From: Geosiphon pyriformis | Taxonomy: Eukaryota; Glomeromycota; Glomeromycetes; Archaeosporales; Geosiphonaceae | Direction: 5' to 3' | DNA length: 64,000 nt | NCBI GenBank assembly: GCA_016748015.1 | Contig: JAAOMT010000176.1 | Location: forward strand, 134,475-198,474 | In this document: positions 21,006 to 32,735 of the stretch, piece after piece | How positions within the stretch are numbered: position 1 is the stretch's first letter | Layout: every line of letters begins with the position of its first letter | The notes under the pieces: model-generated | Database searches by the model: none | The model's input: the letters and a program-made list of their open reading frames with translations, nothing else | Told to the model about the DNA's origin: nothing | Made by a program: the position numbers and the translations under genes

Positions 21006-21840
21006 AACTTAACACCCACCAGAAAAGAGCAGGAACAAAGATTAGAAGAAATAAACACCCAACTATGTGACCACTGTTTGATCCCATGTAACTTCCAGTA
21101 TTGTAATGAGTGTGACCTTATTTACAATCTACCACCATGCATGATCTACACAATTCCTGAAAAGGAAAAACCAATCAGCAGCTGTGCATCAGAATCAGAA
21201 TCAATTTTCAATCCCAATTCAAACTCTGACAAGGACGACGACAAAAACACCAGTTCCAACTCCATTCAAAATGGAATTAACAATGACAACAATTCCAACT
21301 CAGATTTAAACTCCGATTTAACCTACGAACAATATATCGTGCTCTCTGACCTCACTAAGAAGCAGGAACTTAAATGGTTCAGTGATAACAACAAAGGTAT
21401 TATGCCAGAACACATGCATGATATGGATGCCAGATTTGATCTGAGATATCCCAGAAAAGAGCCCATCAAATTGAAATCACTGTTGCATACCTGCATTAAT
21501 CTGAAAGTAGCTTTAGAAATTCCAGCAACAACAATAGTTCAACTAGCATCCAGGAGTAGTTTAGCGAAAAGAGAAATAAACATAAGAGAAGGAATAATTA
21601 ATGTGAAATATGTAGGAAATATCATCATTATGTTACAAAATGATTCAGAAAAGGCCTATATAATAGAGTCAAATGAAAAGATAGCACAGGCAATATTCTT
21701 ACCATTGGTTAAAATAGCTTAGTTAGTACTAGTGAGAAATAGGGAAGAGTTAGGAATAACAGCAAGAGAAATACAGGGATTTGGGTCAACAGGTAGAATA
21801 GATGTACCAGTTAATATGGTGGAGAAAAAAATTGTTGGCC
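21006..21840 (+). pseudogene. Element B CxxC ribbon and dUTPase
   Basis: Ribbon CDHC-x8-CNEC (21069-21110), acidic Asn/Ser spacer, then dUTPase: MDARFDLRYP (motif 1, Gly changed to Arg), ASRSSLAKR (2), GIINVKYVGNI (3, the water-activating Asp changed to Asn), NEKIAQAIFLPL (4), then after one stop at 21721 GFGSTGR (5). Two active-site losses, both single G-to-A changes, make this copy inactive. The fold would convert dUTP to dUMP. Confidence 0.85.
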
Positions 21841-22990
21841 AAGAAAAAATTATCTCAATCGGTCAAGCAATTTCCATTCTACCATATGATCAATACATGG
21901 TAGAAATAGAAAGGAAGGTGAAAGATCAAAACCAAATTTTTGAAGCAGAAGCAAGTCTTTGCAAGTCAGGAGAGATTGGACTTATCAATCTTTACATACC
22001 AGCCAAAAATTATAGCTGCATAAAAATTCTCATCTACAATAATACTGGAAGTGTCATCCAGATACCAGAAAGAACCACTATTGGATATTTGACTACAGAA
22101 ATAGAAGATCAACCACCAAGCACCATTCCAGACTTTTCACAGCTTTGTGGATATGTTGATATCATATCACAAACAATATACAGACAAAGCAAATATTATT
22201 TGCTCCAACCAGAACAATTGGAACAAATAAACATGGGAAACTTAGATTCACTTCAATGTATGCAGCTCAAGATGTTGCTCAACCAGTTCAATGACATCTT
22301 TGCCAGCAAAAATAAGTTTGGCCAAACTGACATCATCCAGCATCAAATCAAGACTGGAGATACAATGCCAATTAAACAAAGAGCATACAGAGTACTACCA
22401 ACCAGCCACAAGATTATTCATCAAGAGATAAACCAAATGCTTGACAATGGGCTAATCCAACCATCAATGAGCCTCTGGTCATTACCAGTGGTACTTGTCC
22501 ATAAGAAAAATGACAAAATCTGATTTTGTGTGGACTACAGGAAACTCAATAGTGTAACTCATGTAGACAGCTATCTAACTCCACAAATACAGGAATTATT
22601 CGACACTTTCGGCAAGAACAAATGGTTCTCAACATTAGACTTGGACAGTGGTTACTGGCAAGTAGCCATGGATCCAGCCGACAAAGAAAAAATGGCATTT
22701 ACCACTAGAGAAGGAAATTTCAAATTTGAAGTGATGCCATTTGGCTTAACCAATGTTCCAGCCACTTTCCAATGGTTAATAGAAATTGTGTATACCAGCT
22801 TACTATGGAAATCAGTAGTTGTCTACTTAAACGACACCAACATATTCTCAAAGACATTTAATGATCATCTACATCATCTACAGCAAGTGTTCAAAAGACT
22901 AAGAAGAGCAGGACTAAAGTTAAATGCAACAAAGTGCTTCTTCGGCAAGACAGAACTAAAATTTTTGGGACACATAGTCAGCAAAGATGG
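21841..22990 (+). pseudogene. Element B Pol linker and RT, cut by nested LTR
   Basis: Linker (ILIYNNTGSVIQIPERT, FNDIFASKNKFGQTDII), then RT: YRVLPTSHKIIHQEI, VDYRKLN, LDLDSGYWQVAMD, VMPFGLTNVPATFQ, VVVYLNDTNIFS and FLGHIVSKDG. The catalytic YLDD box is YLND. A TGA at 22521 splits finger and palm. The frame ends at 22990, where a solo LTR has inserted; RT resumes at 23981. Confidence 0.9.
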
Positions 22991-23980
22991 TGTTACTGAA
23001 GGTTTTTGGTCTCTTTTTTGTAATGTTGTTGATGCCTGTTTGCTGTGAATTCACGTTTTCTAGATGTGGTTGAATCTTCAGTAACTGAATTTATCTTCAA
23101 ATTATCTTCTATAGTTTGAACTACTGGGCTTATAAGTGGAATGACCAATTTTTTGCCAGTTACTTTATGTAGTTACATTGTAGTAAATGTCAACTCTTTC
23201 CCAAAAATTGCTTGTCTGGAAGCTCACTAAAAAATGTGTAGTTACTTTGCTGTGAAAGTCAACTCTTCTACAGCAATCTTGTCTGTAGGCTATCTTGATG
23301 ATTATAATAAGAAAAGAAAAGAAAAATAAAAGAAGTGTAAAAAGAAAAGAAAAAAATGTTTTATGAAAGTCATTTCAGATCCAGGCCTGGAAGCATTTTA
23401 ACAGTTTACTGAAATTGGTAACTAGTCAATTTCAAACTGTTTAGTAGAAATTGGTTAATTTCAAGAGAAATAATTAAGAATTTGATTTTTTGAATTATTT
23501 GATATTTATTTTGTTTCTGTGTGTAAAGAATGATTCTAATTGATAAATTTGAGGTAAGATAAGATATATTTTCTTGAAGAGAGAAGCTCTTCTTTTATAC
23601 AATTTGTTGTAACACTATTCTATGAACTTGAACTTTGCTATTTTCTACAATTTTGCTGAACTAAAAATACATTTTAGCAAACTACAAGTTATTTCTGTGA
23701 ACTATTAGATATTTTGGTGAACTATCAATTATTTCTACAAATTTCTACAAATTTCGGCAAACTTTTTGAATGTTATATAGTTCGGAGTATTACATGATTA
23801 ATCATTGCAATTAGGTTACATTTGTGTTATGTACAAATTGAGTTATTAATTAAATGATAATTTCAGACATTTTGCTAATATAATAAGTAATAATTTGAAA
23901 TGATAATATATGCTAATTAATGATAGAAATTATAAAGATAATTTCATGCTAAATAATATCTCTAATTTTGTCTGGTAACA
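22991..23980 (-). mobile_element. Solo LTR of element-C family nested in RT of element B
   Basis: 990 bp, TGTTAC to GTAACA, matching 57367-58385 along its length, same orientation (minus). The RT codons on either side rejoin (SKDG then GIKIDPEKIEIVKNF). The flanks ATGG (left) and AAGG (right) look like a 4-bp target duplication with one mismatch. No internal genes are present, so recombination between two LTRs removed them. Confidence 0.88.
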
Positions 23981-24621
23981 AAGGCATCAAAATAGATCCA
24001 GAGAAAATAGAAATAGTAAAGAACTTTCCAGTGCTGACCAATATGACAGAACTGAAATCATTCTTGGGATTCACCAGTTATTACTGATGTTTTATCAAGA
24101 ACTTTTCCAAAATAGCACAGCCACTCAACTAACTGCAAACCAAGAATACAAAATATAAATGGACAGAAATTCAACAAGAAGCTTTTGATATTTTGAAAAA
24201 AAAGCTCATTCAAGCTTCAGTACTGATCTATCCAGATCACAGCAAACCATTCATCATTACCACCAATACATCCAGCCAAGCATTGGGAGCAGTACTATTT
24301 CAGAGAGGACCAAATGGCAGAGAACATCCAGTAGCATATGCCAGCCAAGATCTAACACCAGCTGAAAAAAACTATGGAACACCAGAACAAAAACACTTAG
24401 CAATCTATTGGGCAGTCATGAAATGGAACAAATACTTGAGCCAAAAGTTTGATATATACACAGATCATAAAGGATTAACATCACTTCAAAAGCAAAAATG
24501 TGATGATGGCCACCAATCCAGATGGAAAATGGCACTCTCACAATATACTTATACTATACACTATAAGAAAGAAAAAGACAATGGAAATGCTAACAGTTTG
24601 TTGCGAATAAGACAAATCTAA
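23981..24621 (+). pseudogene. Element B RT connection and RNase H
   Basis: Continues RT after the nested LTR: KNFPVLTNMTELKSFLGF, stops at 24086 and 24132, then RNase H: KPFIITTNTSSQALGAVL (first catalytic Asp changed to Asn), AYASQDLTPAEKNYGT, KHLAIYWAVMKW, DIYTDHKGLTSL and YKKEKDNGNANSLLRI. The last shows DxxxNADxLSR changed to NANSL, removing another Asp. Not functional. Confidence 0.82.
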
Positions 24622-26060
24622 AAACATTTCAAACCCAAAAATATAACAAAACCAGAACAATACCAACGAAAAATACAACAAAAGATGAACATACAAAAAT
24701 ATTAACAACTTTAACATTATATAACCATTCAACAATTCAGGGAGAATTTATCTCAAACAAAATGAAAGAGTATCAAACAACAATTAAAATATTTTATCAC
24801 TTACCAAAATATACTTTATTGGAAGAACTGAAAAAATTCAGATCAACCAACCAAAGTAATTACAGAGCCAGAAAAAGAGATAATATTATTCAACATGCAC
24901 TCAAATCCAACAGCAGGACATTTTCACAAAGAAGCAACCATAGAAAAAACCAGAAAAAAATACTATTGGCCATCAATGTATTCAGACATCATTTAATATG
25001 TTCAAAATTGTGATACTTGTCAGCAAAGAGGAGGAACAAGATCTAGTAAACCATTAAAACCAATCAAAGTGAGACAATCATTTAACCGTATTGAAATTGA
25101 TTTAGTCAAACCATTAACATTCACCAGCAGAGGAAACAGATACATAGCAGTAGCTATGGACTATCTCACTAAATAGCCAGAGGCAAAAGCAATTCAAAAA
25201 GCAGATGCAGAATCCGTTGCCAAATTCATTTATTAGGATTTGATTTGTCGACATGGATGTCCAAAAGAATTATTATCAGACCAAGAAACTCATTTTGTGA
25301 ACAGAACATTAACAGAATTGAGCCAAAGATTCGGAATTAAGAGACCATTATCATTACCATACCATCCACAAACTAATGGATTAATCAAAAGATTCAATAG
25401 AACATTGTGTGAAGTAATAGTTAAGCTCAGCCAAGAAAACCAGAATGATTGGGATTTGTTCATACTATCAGTACTATTTGCTTATCAGACAATAAAACAA
25501 GATACTACACAAGCAACACCATTTGAATTAGTGTATGGGAGAACAGCAATGTTACCAGTAGAGAGAGAAATTAATACATATTCAGCTGAACCAATAACAG
25601 AAGAAAATTTTCAAGAAACATTGCTAAGAAGAACATATGACTTAATGGAAACATTGAAAAACAAACAAAGAAGAGCAGCTGATAATATTCAAAAGTCACA
25701 AGAAAAACAGAAAGAAAGACACAATAGTCAACTATCAGACAAACCAGTTAAATTCAAGATTGGAGACAAAGTACTCTTACATCGTACCAAAGTGAAAAAA
25801 CAATGAAGTAGAAAATTCGACCCCAAATGTGATAGACCATTTCACATAGAAGAAATTCTAGGAAATGAAGCTTACAAATTAAGACTGGATAACAAAATTT
25901 TAACTAAAGCAGCACATAGAGATTGACTAAAACCATATCACAACACCACACCACACTCCATCAATAATATTTCACAATTAGGGGTACAGAGAATACTAGT
26001 CCAACCAGATGAGATTTTATGAGATCTGGAACCAATCATTATCATTGACAACAACACGTA
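24622..26060 (+). pseudogene. Element B integrase, catalytic Glu lost
   Basis: HHCC zinc part (HSNPTAGHFHKE, YYWPSMYSDII, then CDTCQ), core with IEIDLVKPL (first Asp), LLSDQETHF (second Asp) and TNGLIKRFNRTL, where the catalytic Glu is Lys. Then VYGRTAMLP, DKVLLHRTKVKKQ, and a C-terminal part (KPYHNTTP) including a GDKVLL SH3-like segment. TGA/TAG stops lie at 25018, 25174, 25235 and 25804. The enzyme would insert cDNA into the genome. Confidence 0.85.
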
Positions 26061-26747
26061 AAATTGATCCATCAAAAGAATATAAAGACATGGTAGACGT
26101 AACAGGAAATAGCAGAAAAATGGAAATTACAGACAACATTCACTCACTAGCACAACAACTTTTTCAATTGATCCAACACCAAGAAATGGAAATTACAATC
26201 AATCAACAAATCATTTGATATCAAGATATCAGAAAGACAGTACAACACAGAAGACAGAAAAAACCAAAAAATACCATTGACAAAATCATTGCAAAAGTAA
26301 AATTGGCAATAAAAAAATCAACAAAAGAGTCAATATATCAAGAGTTAACTAAGGAAACTTGGAATTGGTGGATACAACAATTTCCAAGAAACTATTGTTA
26401 TATTTACTTGGGACAACATGTAAATATCCAAAACTTATATACAGATAAAACAAAGCGGTTATTTGATACAACAATACTACAACAACTAGAACATTTTGTG
26501 GGGAAAAACAACTTATCCACACAAGCTCGAGTTATATACTGAATACACACGGCATTTCAGGATAGACTGGAAATATTACTTAACAAAGCCATAGATATGG
26601 TTACCAGTAATCAATTGGGAAAAATCATCAATGCTCAATTTGAAAAATTACAGACTTAAATAACACAAGTAATTCTTGAAAATGAAATCCAGGAAATACT
26701 TCAAGAGGGGGAATTAAACAAGTTAGATTTTGACAGAGCTTAATATT
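26061..26747 (+). pseudogene. Element B ORF-X, helical protein downstream of integrase
   Basis: No known family. Open pieces include AIKKSTKESIYQELTKETW and later SNQLGKIINAQFEKLQ.ITQVILENEI, ending EGELNKLDFDRA just before the polypurine tract. The parts IY..H(V/I)..LY..K and F(E/Q)(K/Q)(L/F)...IT..IL are shared with ORF-X of element C (58366-59031), so it is a conserved third gene. No signal peptide or membrane segment is seen, so it is not an envelope. Three or more stops break this copy. Confidence 0.6.
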
Positions 26748-26759
26748 AAAAGAAGAGAA
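26748..26759 (+). other. Polypurine tract of element B
   Basis: AAAAGAAGAGAA, three bases before the 3' LTR (TAA then TATTAC). Element C has AAGGAAGAGA plus TTA before its 3' LTR. It primes plus-strand cDNA synthesis in this element class. Confidence 0.7.
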
Positions 26760-26762
26760 TAA

Positions 26763-27593
26763 TATTACTCATAAAAATATAGGGAATAGAGATTAGCATA
26801 GTTATTAGCCAATCAAAAGTAGACATAGTAAAATGTGGAATTCCAAGATTTCTCTCAGAAATTGCAGGATTCCAGAAATTACAGAATTCTCTCAAAGAAA
26901 TTGCAAGATTTCTGTTGTGGAGAATTGAGAAATTAAGGAATCTCAATTATGTATATATAGCAGTAGGATTAGAAGCTGAAAAGACAGACCTCTCAGTTTA
27001 GATTTAATCTAAGCAACTCTCCAAATTACAATCATCTAATAAATAACTATTTGTTATCTCAAAATTCATTTCCACTATCAACACTTTATGTTGATAGTAA
27101 TTGATACTTAACCACACTGGAATAATAGTTCTTGATCACAGCTATTAACGGAATACTACCTTGCAAAATCGCCTTGACTTATTTCTTTTTTTTCTTTATT
27201 TTCTTTATTTTTTTTATTTTCTGCTTTGATTTTATTGTTGTTTACTAATTTTATTGAGAATTAACATGCAAGCACTGACATCAAGATAAACGTAACTGGT
27301 AAAAAACCCAGAGATAAGGGTAGAACACTTAATTGAAGATAGTTTACCAGGAGGAATACCAGCCATCAAGCTGAGAAAGAAATTAACAAAACTGCGGTTT
27401 TAGGAAGCTACGAATAAAACTATTATTATTGAATCTCTGTCTATTATACAAAAAACTTTACAACAAAACCTTCAGTTCAACCAAAATTTTCAGATAACAA
27501 TATCTTCAGATATTATCAACAATATTATATCAATTGAGCACCAAGTTACGGGTTTGTTATTTGATTTGAGATCCCAAATAATCAATTGTAACA
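26763..27593 (+). mobile_element. 3' LTR of element B
   Basis: 831 bp; start TATTAC (TGTTAC with G changed to A), end GTAACA. It retains TATATATAG at 26951-26960 and the 124 bp missing from the 5' LTR. Followed by TTGG, the right target-site copy. Confidence 0.88.
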
Positions 27594-28400
27594 TTGGTCT
27601 GTTATTCATTCAAGAGCTAGTAATTTAGATGATCAGATTTAAATGGCTGAATTTAGAACATTGATTGTAAATCAATAATACCAATTGTGATTATGATTAA
27701 CATAATCAGAAGTAAATTAATTGATTACATTTCTTGATAACTACTTTTAACCATTGATTGCAGATCTGGAATGTTAGATTGTTCCAATAAGGGCATATGA
27801 GAATTTTAGAGCATAACAAAATCTGTTGTTATCTGATTACATACGTTAATCATTCATTTCCATTGGTGTTTCTTAGTTTGCCAAGATTTTTTTGTATCCA
27901 ACTTAGTTAAACTGTTGAATTGTGCCATATTTCTTTGTTGTAATTGAATTGATTGCTGATCATTTATTTTCAAATTGCCAGCTGATTTTGTTGATTAAGT
28001 GTGATGATGTAGGTCTTTTTTACATGATTTTGATGTTAATTTTCATTATATGTGTTGTAATTTTTGCATTGAAAAGTGTAAAAATCTTCTGGTAACAATA
28101 GTAATTTAATATTAAGATTGTCTTATAGTATAGTGTTCTTGTTATTAAATAAGGTGGTTAAATTGCTTAGTATTATTAAGTCTTTTGCAGTCAGTTTTGG
28201 TAGACATAAGTCATGGTTTTTTTTTTCTGGTCTGAGTAGTAATATATGTGTTAATATAGATATATAGTATTACTTTGTCTGATTTGAATGATTAATTATA
28301 TGTAGTAAGAGCATAAATCACATTTAGTTTAAGCCACTTAGTCTGGTTCTATGTACTAAATAGTAATTGAACTTTATTCAATAAATAAATTATTGTTGTT
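27594..28400. other. Intergenic, nothing recognised
   Basis: AT-rich sequence that was continuous with 16,578 before element B inserted. No open frame above about 60 codons with a plausible composition and no LTR ends were found. Confidence 0.5.
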
Positions 28401-31388
28401 ATATTAAATTTTAAATTATAAAAATAATAATATAGTATATTTATTTTAAATTTTATGTGTTTTTAAATATTATATTGGTTTGTTAATTAATTTTTATTAA
28501 AAAACAATATTAAAAAAAAGTTTCAAATATTTTTTTTTTATAGTAACTAATAAAATTTCAACAAAAAAAAGTTTTATTATTATTAAAACAGCTAAACAAA
28601 ATATTTTAGTATTGTTTTTTTTAAATATTAGTAGTAAAAAACTGTCTTTAATGACTTTTAAACCATTTTTCTTACTTTTAACTGGTAATTTTTCTTTAAT
28701 CAAACTTATTTCTAAAAAATACACTCAAGTTAGTTCTAGTATTGTTTTTATCTCTTTCAAAAGCTCTAAAATTTTTAATAACAAACCAGTTAACAAACTG
28801 GTTTTTTCTGTTTTTATTATCAATATTACTATTATTATTTCTTTATAAATAGCTAAAAAGACCAAAAAATTAAAAAAACAGTAGTTATTTGTATTTATTA
28901 TTGTTATATTGAATTTATTTGTAGTTTTAAATAAAATCTTGAATAAAATTTTCTTAGTAGCATTTAGTTTTTTTTCTAATATAAATAACAATAATAATAA
29001 CATATTTTTTATAATAAACCAATATTAACTATTAACTATGTTGTCAAATATAATGTTTTTTGGCAAATAATTATTGAGTTTAAAAGCAAAACAACCTATT
29101 AAGTTATTTAATCTTAAGTATTAGACTGATTAAATAGAAATTAAATCAATTTCTGTTTTTTTGTTTTCTAATACTGTCTTTAATAATGCTTAAAAAACAA
29201 TTTTTAATTGTCAAAAATTCTCTAAATAATAGATTTTTATTTTGGTATTTAGTACTACTTTTAAAATCAAATTGGTCTTGGTTAATTTTTTGTTTTATCT
29301 GTTGTCTGGTTTTGTTAGATTCAAGTTAGTTTTCAAAGACAATATTAAGTTATTCTAGTAAATTTTGCTTCTGAGGCTTCTTTAATTACTACTATTAAAG
29401 TTTTTATTTGTAGTTCTCTTTTTTTAATCATATTTAAGATTGTTAAATCTTCTGTAATGGCTTTTGGTTTTCTCTTTTTTATTTTTGTTATACTTCATAA
29501 TATTTTTTTTGGTATATTTTCTGATAATATTAAAAATGTTTTTGGTATTTTTGATGTTATTACTTCTGTTAAATTAAAGTCTGTTGGTTTGTGATAATAT
29601 ATCATTATTAATTTTAAGAACTCTTTTTTTGTTGTTGCTGCTTTTAATAACTAGTTTCTACTAGTAAAAAAATATAGTATTTATATATTTTTTTTTTAAT
29701 TAAAAAGAAGTTATAATATTAAGAAATTTTTTCAAACCAAATTGGTTAATTTTTTTTTTTAATTGTATTGTCTTTGAAATTAGTAATATGATTTTTTAAA
29801 TTGATAATTATACTTGTTTTATTTCTTATTTTTTGGATTTTTATTGTTATTAATACTTTATTATTGTTATTTTTAAGTCTTATAAAATGTTAAAACTTAC
29901 TATAATGAAAATTGGTATTTTATACAAGTGTTATATCTGGTAAAAAACTCCTAAGTGCTGTTATTATTATAGATACTAAAGTTTAAACTACTTGTTTGCT
30001 GAATATAAAGTGTTTTTACTTCTTTCTTTCAAGTTGTTTTTTAAGTTTGTTGTTGGTTTTTAGTCTTTTATTTTATTTATTGTTAATAGTAAATCTTATG
30101 CTATAATTTTTGTTTTTTTAATTTCTTTTTTTGTTGTTTTTTTGGCTGTTTTTGTTGTTAATTTTACTATTAAGTCTAAATTAAACTTATTAAAATCTTA
30201 AATTTTGAGCTTGGTTGTTTTGATTAAGTCTATTATTAAACTTATTGGTTTTTTGGTTGTTTTAGTAATGTTTTTTATATCTAAAAATATGTATAAAAAG
30301 CACAAAATTAAGAAAAATTTGTTTATTATATGTAATATTTTTTGGAACTTTGCTTCTTTTTTGGCTAATGTATTTAAAGACTTTGTTAGTTTTAAAATTA
30401 AAGTTAAATTTAGTAATATAAATAATAATGATTTAAGTATTATTAAAACATGCTTTTTAAGTGAAAAAACAATTAACTAAATAATTATTTTGTAATAAAT
30501 ATGTGGTTTTAAAGTTAAAAATAGTGTTAAAAAAACTAAATTGTTTTTAAGTAAATTTATTTTTAATTTTAAAAATTTAAATTGTATTATTAAAAAATTT
30601 AGTAAGCTGAATTTTCTTTTGGTTCAACTTAATTAGTGCTTTGATTAACTTAGATAGTTGGTTACATATAGAAAATACATAATTTATATCTAATTTAAGT
30701 TATTTAATTTGGCATATTATATTAGATGGTTTTTTAGCACACTTTATTAAAACATAAATAAAAATTATTTTTGTTTTTTAATTTTATTTAATAATTAAAA
30801 CTTATTATTATTATTTTTGAGTTTTAATTAATTTAAATAATGTTATTATTAAAATAATACTTTAAAAATATTTATATTTAATAAAAAACTTTTGTTTATT
30901 AATACTGTTTTAATATAAAAAATCAGATTATTTAATTTTAGATTATAAAATAGTTTTATTTTTTTTAACTCTTTATTAAAATTTATAATTGGCTTTAAAG
31001 TTTTCAAAAATTGGTTTATTAATATAAAATTATATGTTAAAACTACTGTTTTTTTGGTTTTTTATTACTATTATTAATTTAATAATTAATTTTAAGTTGA
31101 TTTTTTTGGAATTTAAATTGGTTAAATTAGTTTTGCTATTTAAGTTTATTATTCTTTAATTAATTTAATTACAAAATTAATAAGTGTTTTTTTTCAAAAA
31201 AATTAAAATAAAGGATAAAATTCTTATAATTAAAAGAAATATTAATAACATAAATAAAATATTTTTAATAAGTTAATAATTTTTTAGAAGTTATAAGATC
31301 TTAATATAAAAAAAAATGTTAATAAAACTATTATATAATTGGTTAATATAATTCTCAAAAGCAATAGTATAGTTGCAATAATATACAT
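28400..31388 (+). mobile_element. Relic of LINE ORF1 region
   Basis: Very AT-rich and full of stops. The stretch LVVLIKSIIKLIGFLVVL (30205 onward) matches KLSVLIEFIIKLVGFLVIV of the minus-strand relic at 51473-51802, and noncoding sequence GGTTACATATAGAAAATAC (about 30660) matches, in reverse, 51180-51205. So the two relics come from the same element and lie in opposite orientation. ORF1 assignment (RNA-binding chaperone of a LINE) is from recall and is tentative. Confidence 0.45.
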
Positions 31389-32175
31389 TGTTACAGGTAA
31401 ACTTGTTGGGGTATCGTGGTAACATTTGGTGCTCTAAATTTGGGTAAGGAGAGCTTGAAGGGTTTTTTTTATAGATACTTGGAGTGAGTCTGTGATATCA
31501 GTTTCTGAAGGTTTTCGCTAGTTTTACCCATGGAGTTCTTTGGTTATAAGGCACAGAGAGGTGTTTTGGCTGTTCACAGCTTAAGTATGTGAGCTATTTT
31601 CTTTGAGCTAGTTGAGCACAGTCACTAGGGTCTGGCAGTATCTTTTCACCCTTCTGGTAAGCTAACAAGATAACATTAATATCCAATCCTAGGGGGAGCT
31701 TCCCTCTTTTACCAGGCTATCATGAAGTCTATTCCCAGACAGTCGATTTTCCAATGTTGCCATTCCACAAGAGAAAAAGAAATAAAAGAAAAGAAAAAAA
31801 AGAAAAGAAAAGAAATTAGTATCATCAATTGCCATAATCAAGAGTGATTGCTAAGAGCATATATTTTTTGTATCAGTCTGTCTCTCTGTCTGTCTTTTCT
31901 TCACTGCTAAAACTACTCGTTTTTATACATTTTTCTAGTTTTACAAGATTGGTTTCGATCACTTGTTATCACTAGCTATCGCTCACTATTTCTGTTGTTG
32001 CTTCGTTCTTTTACACTATAACTAGTTATCCTATGTTATGGCCAGTTATTTCACGTTATTGTGTGTTATAACGCGTTATTCTGTTATTTCGCGTTATCAC
32101 GTTTTTCTAAGTTATCACGTTTTTAATCACGTTTTTTCCAATATCTTTCGGATTGGTTTTTCTACTCGGGTAACA
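31389..32175 (-). mobile_element. Solo LTR of a fourth Ty3/Gypsy-like family
   Basis: 787 bp, TGTTAC to GTAACA. In minus orientation it has a TATAAAA box (31921-31927), a pyrimidine/purine patch and an AGCACCAA close to the 3' end, as in elements A and B, but most of the sequence differs from them. Flanks (ACAT / TGTA) do not give a clean target duplication. Confidence 0.7.
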
Positions 32176-32735
32176 TGTAAAAAACACGTTTTAGTTTTAC
32201 ATTAGTAATATTTTGTTAAAGTGGAAAAAAAATTAGTACTAAAAAATGAAAAAAAGTTTTATTTATTTATAATTATTTTAACTTTAAGCTTATTTTTCAT
32301 ATAAAAAACCAAAATAACAAAATACAAACAAATAATATAAAAACAAAAAATTTGCCAAACAATTAAAAAGATAAAAAACAATTTAAGTCAAATGTCTCTT
32401 ATATGATTAATTCCAACAATCAGAATGTTGCAGCATGCCCTATAAATTCAATTAATCAAATCAAAATGGATACCGGGTTGAAAATTTCAGATTTATAACA
32501 GAGGTTTTTATACAAAGATTCTGAGAAATCTCTTATTAAAAAATGCAGCTTTTTTATCCAATCGTTTGGATGTATCGCGATCTTGGGCAATCCAATTGGA
32601 AAATTTAAAATGTTGCGAATAAAATTAAGGGTGATTTTTTTTAAGAGTTCTTGGATATCTTCAGCCTGAATATCTTTTTCCTATACCCTTCAAGCCTATT
32701 TGTGGGCTGTAAAAAAGTTAGCATTCCTAATTGGC
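32176..32735. other. AT-rich spacer downstream of the Fcf2 gene
   Basis: Homopolymer-rich sequence, no coding signal; includes the 3' flank of the minus-strand Fcf2 gene. No polyadenylation site was assigned. Confidence 0.5.

Larger units (their letters stand above)
16579..27593 (+). mobile_element. Ty3/Gypsy-like element B with dUTPase, full length, two LTRs
   Basis: 5' LTR 16579-17285, internal region, 3' LTR 26763-27593, and matching 4-bp flanks TTGG at 16575-16578 and 27594-27597. The total of 11,015 bp includes a 990-bp nested LTR (22991-23980), leaving about 10.0 kb. Domains in order: Gag N-domain, capsid, CCHC knuckle, protease, Cys-rich module, CxxC ribbon plus dUTPase, RT, RNase H, integrase, ORF-X. 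Stops, frameshifts and lost active-site residues in PR (NRW for DSG), RT (YLND), dUTPase and integrase show it is dead. The 5' LTR has lost its TATA box. Confidence 0.92.

Noticed and set aside
26703-26713. AAGAGGGGGAA as the polypurine tract of element B
   Set aside because: It is 50 bp from the LTR; AAAAGAAGAGAA at 26748-26759 is adjacent and matches the tract of element C in position and sequence.
28497-29003. Minus-strand open frames of 75 and 92 codons rich in Ile/Leu/Lys
   Set aside because: Low-complexity translation of AT-rich DNA; no domain pattern.
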